A stretch of DNA of 38,915 bases from an uncultured Acidobacteriia bacterium. GTDB taxonomy: Bacteria; Acidobacteriota; Terriglobia; Bryobacterales; Bryobacteraceae. A program made the translations under genes and the position numbers. The notes under the pieces are model-generated. The model worked only from the letters and a program-made list of their open reading frames with translations, searched no databases and was not told the DNA's origin. Positions 33,736-38,915 of the stretch are shown in pieces. Where the stretch lies: contig CAITIX010000448.1 in the NCBI GenBank assembly GCA_903892565.1, positions 1 to 38,915 on the forward strand, read 5' to 3'. Numbering within the stretch: position 1 is the first letter of the stretch; each line of letters opens with the position of its first letter.

Positions 33736-34578
33736 ATGACGAGGATCCCGCGCGCACGTCGAGTGTTTCTTTTTAGCGCAATCGTTTTGGGTTTCGTTTA
33801 CGGCATTCCGCTCGCGCATGCGCAGGAAGCGCCCGCGGCACCCAAGCGGGAGTTGAAGCCCGAAGAGATTTTGCAGTTGCAGGCGCAGACGCCGAAGTCG
33901 CAGCAAGCGGTTCAGACGGGCAAGGCGGGTGCGGCGTTCGATCTCACGGGCTACTGGGTCGCCGTCGTCAATGAAGATTGGCGCTGGCGCATGATCGTGC
34001 CGGATAAAGGCGATTTTTCCGGAGTGCCGCTCAACTTGGAAGGCCGCCGCGCTGCTGATTTGTGGAATCAAGCGAACGACGAAAAATCCGGCGAGCAATG
34101 CCGGGCCTATGGCGCTCCTTCGTTGATGCGACTGCCTACGCGGTTACATGTCACGTGGGTGGACGATAACACGCTCAAGATCGAATCCGATTATGGAATG
34201 CAGACGCGTCTGCTGCACTTCAATGAAACTCCTCCCGCGGGCGAACGCAGCTGGCAGGGTAGTTCGCTTGCGACGTGGGAAGTTGGATCGGGCCCGATTC
34301 GCAAAGATCGGCCGACAGGACCACGCGATTTAAAAGTGGCAACGACAAATCTTCGTGCCGGATATTTACGCCGCAACGGAATTCCTTACAGTGAGAATGC
34401 GCAGCTCACGGAGTATTTCGACTTGCTGCCGAAGCAGCCGAACGGCGACGAGTGGCTGATCGTCAACTCACTTGTTGTCGATCCGCAGTATCTCACGGAG
34501 CGGTTTATCGTGAGTTCGAATTTCAAGAGAGAAGCCGACGGCAGCAAGTGGCATCCCACGCCGTGCTCGTCGCGGTAG
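33736..34578 (+). CDS. Secreted GYW-type protein, locus B copy
   Basis: A 280-aa exported protein, paralogue of 3984-4844. Signal peptide about residues 8-30 (A-H-A-Q). Then an acidic, Gln-rich linker (about 31-66), and the domain with F-D-L-T-G-Y-W (68-74), N-E-D-W-R-W-R (79-85), K-G-D-F, E-Q-C-R-A-Y-G-A-P, M-R-L-P-T-R-L-H-V-T-W and the end D-P-Q-Y-L-T-E-R-F with a final T-P-C-S-S-R. The ATG follows the stop of the metallo-beta-lactamase gene directly, so translation is probably coupled. In both loci the GYW gene comes right after the MBL-coding part. Function unknown; the constant order argues for a joint role. Confidence 0.82.
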   Translation: MTRIPRARRVFLFSAIVLGFVYGIPLAHAQEAPAAPKRELKPEEILQLQAQTPKSQQAVQTGKAGAAFDLTGYWVAVVNEDWRWRMIVPDKGDFSGVPLNLEGRRAADLWNQANDEKSGEQCRAYGAPSLMRLPTRLHVTWVDDNTLKIESDYGMQTRLLHFNETPPAGERSWQGSSLATWEVGSGPIRKDRPTGPRDLKVATTNLRAGYLRRNGIPYSENAQLTEYFDLLPKQPNGDEWLIVNSLVVDPQYLTERFIVSSNFKREADGSKWHPTPCSSR

Positions 34579-34609
34579 GCAAAGGTTGTGGCGCGCAGAA
34601 CGCGCTACT

Positions 34610-35458
34610 ATGTGGATCATGCTCGATCGCCGAAAGTTTCTAACCGCTGGTGCTGCAGTGCTTGCCATGTCCGAGATGCACCCCGCTGTCGCGCAACAAG
34701 CGGCGCCCAAGAAGCCAGGAGTCAAGCCGGAATTTGCTGCGGTAAAGGCGCTGGTCTTCGACACATTCGGCACCGTGGTGGACTGGCGCAGTTCCGTCAT
34801 CGCCGAAGGTATTTCGTGGGGCAAGGCGAAAGGGTTGAACCTCGACTGGGCGAAGTTTGCCGATCGCTGGCGGCTGGGATACGCTCCCGCCATGAACAAA
34901 GTTCGCACGGGGGAAATTCCCTGGACCAAGTTAGACGATCTGCATCGGATGATCCTCGACGATCTGCTCAAGGAATTCAAAATCGAAGGACTGACCGAAG
35001 AAGAAAAGGTTTCCTGGTCGTACGTTTGGCGCAGGCTCAAGCCTTGGCCGGATTCGGTCACCGGGCTCGCACGGTTGAAGACGAAGTTCGTGATCGCGCC
35101 GCTGTCGAACGGCAATATCGCGCTGATGGCTAGCTTGGCGAAGTTCGGCGGATTGCCCTGGGATGCCATTCTCGGCGCGGAGTTGGTGCGGCACTACAAG
35201 CCGGATCGCGAAGTGTACGTTTCCGCCTACGAATTGCTCGGCCTAAAGCCGGAGCAAGTGATGATGTGCGCCGCCCACGTGGGCGATTTGCGGGCCGCGC
35301 GCGGCAACGGCCTGCGCACGGCATTCATTCATCGTCCCAACGAATTCGGACTTCCGAATGCATTGGGTACAGCGGGCGTGGCGGACAAAGCTATGCCGGG
35401 AGATTTCGACGTCGTCTCGGAGAGTATCGTCGATCTGGCGCAACAAATCGGCGCGTAG
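34610..35458 (+). CDS. Haloacid dehalogenase, type II, with twin-arginine signal
   Basis: A 282-aa HAD-superfamily hydrolase of the L-2-haloacid dehalogenase type. Nucleophile Asp51 in L-V-F-D-T-F-G-T-V-V-D-W-R, then A-P-L-S-N-G-N, H-Y-K-P-D-R-E-V-Y and C-A-A-H-V-G-D-L-R-A-A-R, all at family positions. The unusual part is the N-terminus: L-D-R-R-K-F-L-T followed by A-G-A-A-V-L-A-M, a twin-arginine export signal, ending near A-V-A-Q. Most haloacid dehalogenases are cytoplasmic. ATG 34610 and ATG 34619 are both possible; neither has a clear ribosome binding site. It begins 31 bp after the GYW gene and is probably in the same operon. It would release halide from 2-haloacids outside the cytoplasm if the usual activity holds. 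Confidence 0.85.
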   Translation: MWIMLDRRKFLTAGAAVLAMSEMHPAVAQQAAPKKPGVKPEFAAVKALVFDTFGTVVDWRSSVIAEGISWGKAKGLNLDWAKFADRWRLGYAPAMNKVRTGEIPWTKLDDLHRMILDDLLKEFKIEGLTEEEKVSWSYVWRRLKPWPDSVTGLARLKTKFVIAPLSNGNIALMASLAKFGGLPWDAILGAELVRHYKPDREVYVSAYELLGLKPEQVMMCAAHVGDLRAARGNGLRTAFIHRPNEFGLPNALGTAGVADKAMPGDFDVVSESIVDLAQQIGA

Positions 35459-35467
35459 CCGGGGCCA

Positions 35468-36511
35468 TTACGGCTTGGGATCGTAGAACGTGTCGCCTTC
35501 GGTTTGACCCAGCACCAACTGTTTGACCTTGCCGTTCGCATCCAGCAGGAATTCGGCGTAGGAGCCGGTGGATTCGAACTTCGTCTCGGTCTGCGGAATC
35601 ATCGGCAGCGCATTTAAGAACAATACGCCGTCGATCAGCGTGACCTTCTGGTGCATGCCCATGAAGCCGGCCACGGTTCGCGATCCGCTCGCGTACTCGT
35701 ACTGCCCCGTGTATTTCGCAAGAATCGCCGGGCTCAATTTGATGCCCTCGTTTTGCGCCGAGATCATGTGCACACGATTGCGATCCGATTCGTTGCAGAC
35801 GGTTTCCAGCATGTCGGAATCGGCATCGTAGGTGACGGCAAGCGAGATCGTCAGTGGCTTGGTGAAGGTTTCCGGATCGTCCAATGTGATTTGAAACTGC
35901 ATGTGGCCGAAATCGGTGCGGTGGAAGGTTTCTTTCACGCGTAGGCTTTCCGAATGAGGATGGCCCGCGCGATCAAGCCACGTGCGATCGTTGAACCCGC
36001 TGGATTCCACGACGAGCGTGTCGCCTTCCCAGTGGCCGACCGAGTATCCCATCCACGTGGGGTTCGGATCTTTCGGCAGCGCGCGTCCGTCCATGTAGAT
36101 TTGCCGATAGCGACCCATGCCACCTTCGTACAATAGCCCGATCACGGACGGCGATTGGATCATGCGATACGTGGAATTCACCATCTCCGTAGGACCGCCC
36201 GGTAAGCAATTCGTAACCGGATCCTGGCGCCGAAAATCCTTGACGCGTTGTAGAAAGATGGCTTCGGCAGCGGGGCGGAAAATGGATTCGTCCTTCAAGT
36301 CCTGGATCACATCGAAGCGATAGGCATTGGTTTCCGGACGCCACATGCCGCTGAGATCGGGCTTGCCGTCGGCGGTGCGCGGCGCGGGAGCTTTCAAGTT
36401 CGGCTTGCCGTCGGCAGTGCGGGGAATCCCCGGCGTGCGCCAGTCCAGCCACTGCGCACTGAGCGGAATAGTGAGCAGCGACAGAGCCGCCGCTAGTGTG
36501 ATCTTCTTCAT
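35468..36511 (-). CDS. Secreted DLSGxW-family protein near the second receptor
   Basis: A 347-aa exported protein, signal peptide residues 1-20. Two P-R-T-A-D-G-K-P repeats (about 28-50) lead into D-L-S-G-M-W. The core is typical: P-T-W-M-G-Y-S-V-G-H-W-E-G-D-T-L-V-V-E-S-S-G-F-N-D-R-T-W-L-D, G-H-P-H-S-E-S-L-R-V-K-E, D-D-P-E-T-F-T-K-P, then a Cys in V-C-N-E-S. The C-terminal 100 residues form an extra beta-rich domain (L-A-K-Y-T-G-Q-Y-E-Y) like those of some serine-hydrolase-associated proteins. ATG 36511 follows AAGAGGAA. It lies downstream of the Oar receptor on the same strand (139 bp) and converges with the dehalogenase gene, 9 bp apart. Function unknown. Confidence 0.82.
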   Translation of the reverse strand: MKKITLAAALSLLTIPLSAQWLDWRTPGIPRTADGKPNLKAPAPRTADGKPDLSGMWRPETNAYRFDVIQDLKDESIFRPAAEAIFLQRVKDFRRQDPVTNCLPGGPTEMVNSTYRMIQSPSVIGLLYEGGMGRYRQIYMDGRALPKDPNPTWMGYSVGHWEGDTLVVESSGFNDRTWLDRAGHPHSESLRVKETFHRTDFGHMQFQITLDDPETFTKPLTISLAVTYDADSDMLETVCNESDRNRVHMISAQNEGIKLSPAILAKYTGQYEYASGSRTVAGFMGMHQKVTLIDGVLFLNALPMIPQTETKFESTGSYAEFLLDANGKVKQLVLGQTEGDTFYDPKP

Positions 36512-36650
36512 GCCGTCGTTCCTCTTGCGAATTTCGAAAACGTCAGTCGAGCGTCGCCGTTATTATATATCCCTCGTCTGATAGATCGCTGACCTGACGT
36601 TTTCGGCTCGACGCAAATCCCGGAGCTTGGTAAGCGGGAGATTTCCGCGA

Positions 36651-38915
36651 TTAGAAAACATACTTCAATGCAAACTGAAGGATTCGCTCCGCGCCACTCA
36701 ATGAGCCGCCGCCCGTCGCGGACGACGTGATTTTGCCGAAGGTGGATGCACTGGAATAGACGACACCGGGGTTCCCAAAGCGCTCGCTGTTGGTCACGTT
36801 GAACGCTTCCCCGCGGACTTCAATGTGTTGAGATTCGGTAATCCGGAACTGGCGGGATATCGTCTGGTCCCATTCCCAGAATCCGGGGCCGACGATCGTG
36901 GCCACGCCCATGTTCCCCAACGTGCCGGTAGCGGGAAGAGCGAAAGCGGCCGGGTTCAGCCAGTTGACGCAGGGGCCGGGCGAGCAACTTGACCCCTGGC
37001 TGGTGGAGTTGAGGTCCGGCAACACCTGGCTGGGGCGCTGCGGCACCGGGAAGGTACCGGAGGCAAGGAAAATTCCATTCAGGGCGACATCGGAACCAGT
37101 GCTTGACGAGAGGTGCACGCCGCTGCGCAGCGTGACGATCGAGGAGAACGTCCATCCGGTTGCGATCCGCCGAGCCCAATCATTGGAGAACTTCGGAGTT
37201 CTGGCGACCACCGTCGCATTGGCAACGTGCCGGTAGTCGACGATGGAGCTGTTGCCATTCCCCAGCGGACTGCCGGTGCAGTCCCCCGAATCCAGGTTCC
37301 GATTCACGGGTCCCCCATTTTGACCGGGAACATGCTGGTAGGATGCCGCGTAACTCTGGAAGGTGGCCGTGGAAAGTCCAAGGCAGTGCGACCATGTGTA
37401 GTTGCCTTGAATGTTGAGGCCTCCTTTGCGGTAGGTGGCGCTGGTGAGCAGGCCATTGTAACTGGTCGTGCCGCCATCGTCGATCTCGGCAATGGACCCC
37501 AGCGTATTGCCATTCGGAGCGTTGGGATTCTGGAGTCCCAAAACGCGCCGTTGGCCGGTGTTGGACGTTGTGGAGCACGCCCCTGCCGCCGTTAGGCCGT
37601 ACTGGCCCGCAGCGCAGGTTCCGGGGATGTAGACCGCCGGATTCAGTTCTAGGCCATTCCAAGTATGGATCATGTGCGAACCGATGTACGTCGCCGCGAC
37701 GAATAAGCTGCTTGTGACCTGGCGCTGGATGCCGAGATTCCACTGATATTGCTCGGGAGTCTGAATATTCGGCTTCATGACGATGTAGTTCTGATACGGC
37801 ACCGTAGGCCAGGTCGAGACGCCGGCTTGATAGGTGTAAGGAAACGGGTTGACGCCGTTGGTGGCGGGATTGTTCCATGGATTGGCCAACGAGACGCCGT
37901 TCACTGTCTCTGACAGGCGATAGGGCGATGCCGAAGATAAATTCTGGAAGATATTCTGCGGGACAAAATCGTAGGCGATTCCCGCTCCCGCGCGAATCGC
38001 GGTTTTGCCATCGCCAAACGGGTCATAGGCAAACCCCAAACGCGGCGCGAAGTGGCTCAGTTTGGAGCCGATCCCCGAGTTACCGATGAAACCCTGATCG
38101 CCATACAGTTGGATTCCGGGGGGAGACGAGGGAAGCACCGTGCTCCGGACACCGGAAACAAAATTTGCCGGGCTAAATTGCAGGCCGTCGTGATTGATCA
38201 ACTGCAACGGCAGGTAGGGGTCCCAGCGAACGCCAGCATTCACGGTAAGGCGTTTCGTGAGTTTCCACGTATCCGCAATATAGAGGCCCAGGAAGTTCTG
38301 TCTGCTGTAGTTCGGGTTGGGCGGAGACTCCTTGAAGATTTGCGCGCTTCCCTGGAGGAAAGATGCCAGATTGGCAAACGTAAATTGTCCCGCTGCGTAA
38401 GCGTAGGAGTTTTCGATGAGGATGCCGCGGAAATAGCTCCCGCCGACGGCAATTTGGTGCGCACCGTGGATCCAGGTAACGTCGTTGTTGAGACCAAAGT
38501 TATCCTCGTGGTCCTGTGTGATGGTTTGATTGGCGCCGTCGATCGTGAATCCACCGCTCACGATCAGATTGAAATAGTTGTCAATCCCGTCGGGCTTCGC
38601 ATTGATTCCGAGGCCAGCGTAGGAGACCCCGGACGGTACCAGTGAAGGATAATGATTGGCGCCCACGCGGTTGCCGAATACGCGGAAGGAGTTGACCAGA
38701 TTCGCGTTGATGATGTACGTATCGCCGAACACCATCGAGTTGAACATGTCGTCGATGCCGACGGAGCCCGTATTCAAAATGTTATTGGGAGCCAGCGTAT
38801 GCGGATCGGCCTTGTGGTCCGTATTGTTGATATACCGCGCGAAAATGCTTTGTTTGTTGCTGATTTGATAATCGACGCGAGCGACCGCCTGGCCGATATT
38901 TTGGTGGATGGGCAC
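36651..38915 (-). CDS. Oar-like TonB-dependent receptor, 5' end outside window (partial)
   Basis: The C-terminal 754 aa of a receptor like that at 240-3638; the regulatory domain, plug and signal peptide lie beyond the right edge. The barrel portion aligns with the first receptor throughout: D-Y-Q-I-S-N-K-Q-S-I-F-A-R-Y, I-N-A-N-L-V-N-S-F-R, L-T-V-N-A-G-V-R-W-D-P, F-A-P-R-L-G-F-A-Y-D-P-F-G-D-G-K-T, I-P-G-T-C-A-A-G-Q-Y-G-L-T-A-A-G-A-C-S, N-Y-T-W-S-H-C-L-G-L, and the terminal A-L-K-Y-V-F. It reads into the DLSGxW gene at 35468. Outer membrane. The ligand is unknown. Confidence 0.88.
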   Translation of the reverse strand: MPIHQNIGQAVARVDYQISNKQSIFARYINNTDHKADPHTLAPNNILNTGSVGIDDMFNSMVFGDTYIINANLVNSFRVFGNRVGANHYPSLVPSGVSYAGLGINAKPDGIDNYFNLIVSGGFTIDGANQTITQDHEDNFGLNNDVTWIHGAHQIAVGGSYFRGILIENSYAYAAGQFTFANLASFLQGSAQIFKESPPNPNYSRQNFLGLYIADTWKLTKRLTVNAGVRWDPYLPLQLINHDGLQFSPANFVSGVRSTVLPSSPPGIQLYGDQGFIGNSGIGSKLSHFAPRLGFAYDPFGDGKTAIRAGAGIAYDFVPQNIFQNLSSASPYRLSETVNGVSLANPWNNPATNGVNPFPYTYQAGVSTWPTVPYQNYIVMKPNIQTPEQYQWNLGIQRQVTSSLFVAATYIGSHMIHTWNGLELNPAVYIPGTCAAGQYGLTAAGACSTTSNTGQRRVLGLQNPNAPNGNTLGSIAEIDDGGTTSYNGLLTSATYRKGGLNIQGNYTWSHCLGLSTATFQSYAASYQHVPGQNGGPVNRNLDSGDCTGSPLGNGNSSIVDYRHVANATVVARTPKFSNDWARRIATGWTFSSIVTLRSGVHLSSSTGSDVALNGIFLASGTFPVPQRPSQVLPDLNSTSQGSSCSPGPCVNWLNPAAFALPATGTLGNMGVATIVGPGFWEWDQTISRQFRITESQHIEVRGEAFNVTNSERFGNPGVVYSSASTFGKITSSATGGGSLSGAERILQFALKYVF

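Noticed and set aside
1-38915. tRNA, rRNA, CRISPR array or prophage
   Set aside because: No cloverleaf, rRNA-like stretch, regularly spaced repeat-spacer pattern or phage structural gene was seen by eye.

Overview
The window looks like a chromosomal stretch of a soil Acidobacteriota, most plausibly Bryobacterales/Solibacter-like. The evidence is compositional and family-based: two large Oar-type TonB-dependent receptors with an N-terminal carboxypeptidase-regulatory domain, many secreted proteins that carry a D-L-S-G-x-W motif, a TolB-like/TPR protein with the N-terminal domain typical of this phylum, a secreted IPT/BACON-like repeat protein, and moderately high GC with few strong operons. 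No rRNA, tRNA or CRISPR array was seen.

Layout. 1-7.7 kb: possible IS terminus, an Oar-like receptor (+), a convergent two-gene operon (fused DLSGxW-metallo-beta-lactamase protein plus a GYW protein) and a fatty acid hydroxylase. 7.8-8.4 kb: three tandem 53-55 aa proteins that are almost only signal peptide plus a VPEID/PEP-CTERM-like sorting tail. 8.4-12.2 kb: APS kinase and sulfotransferase in overlapping genes, then a fused E1 alpha/beta 2-oxoacid dehydrogenase. 12.2-17.5 kb: accessory and decaying material, including an IS110 remnant, a 25-aa membrane peptide behind a perfect 20-bp palindrome, a cupin, two glycine-zipper stress-protein paralogues, a 54-aa protein and a broken repeat protein. 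17.5-26 kb: secreted hypothetical, peptide deformylase, exported peroxiredoxin, lipocalin-like protein, then an alternating set of secreted genes (DLSGxW, DUF6152-like, amidohydrolase, NHL propeller) and an ABC-F protein. 26-27.8 kb: a frameshift-riddled relic. 27.8-38.9 kb: TolB/TPR protein, IclR regulator, a four-gene run (DLSGxW, metallo-beta-lactamase, GYW, Tat-signal haloacid dehalogenase), and a convergent pair of DLSGxW protein and a second Oar receptor that runs off the window edge.

The main theme is a duplicated extracytoplasmic module. Locus A (0.2-6.8 kb) and locus B (31.3-38.9 kb) each hold an Oar receptor, a DLSGxW protein, a metallo-beta-lactamase-fold protein with altered zinc ligands and a GYW protein. 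In A the DLSGxW and MBL parts are one polypeptide; in B they are two adjacent genes. Fusion in one copy and tight adjacency in the other suggest that these proteins work together outside the cytoplasm on a substrate I cannot name. The IclR regulator and the exported dehalogenase make a small organic, possibly aromatic or halogenated, substrate reasonable, but this is inference.
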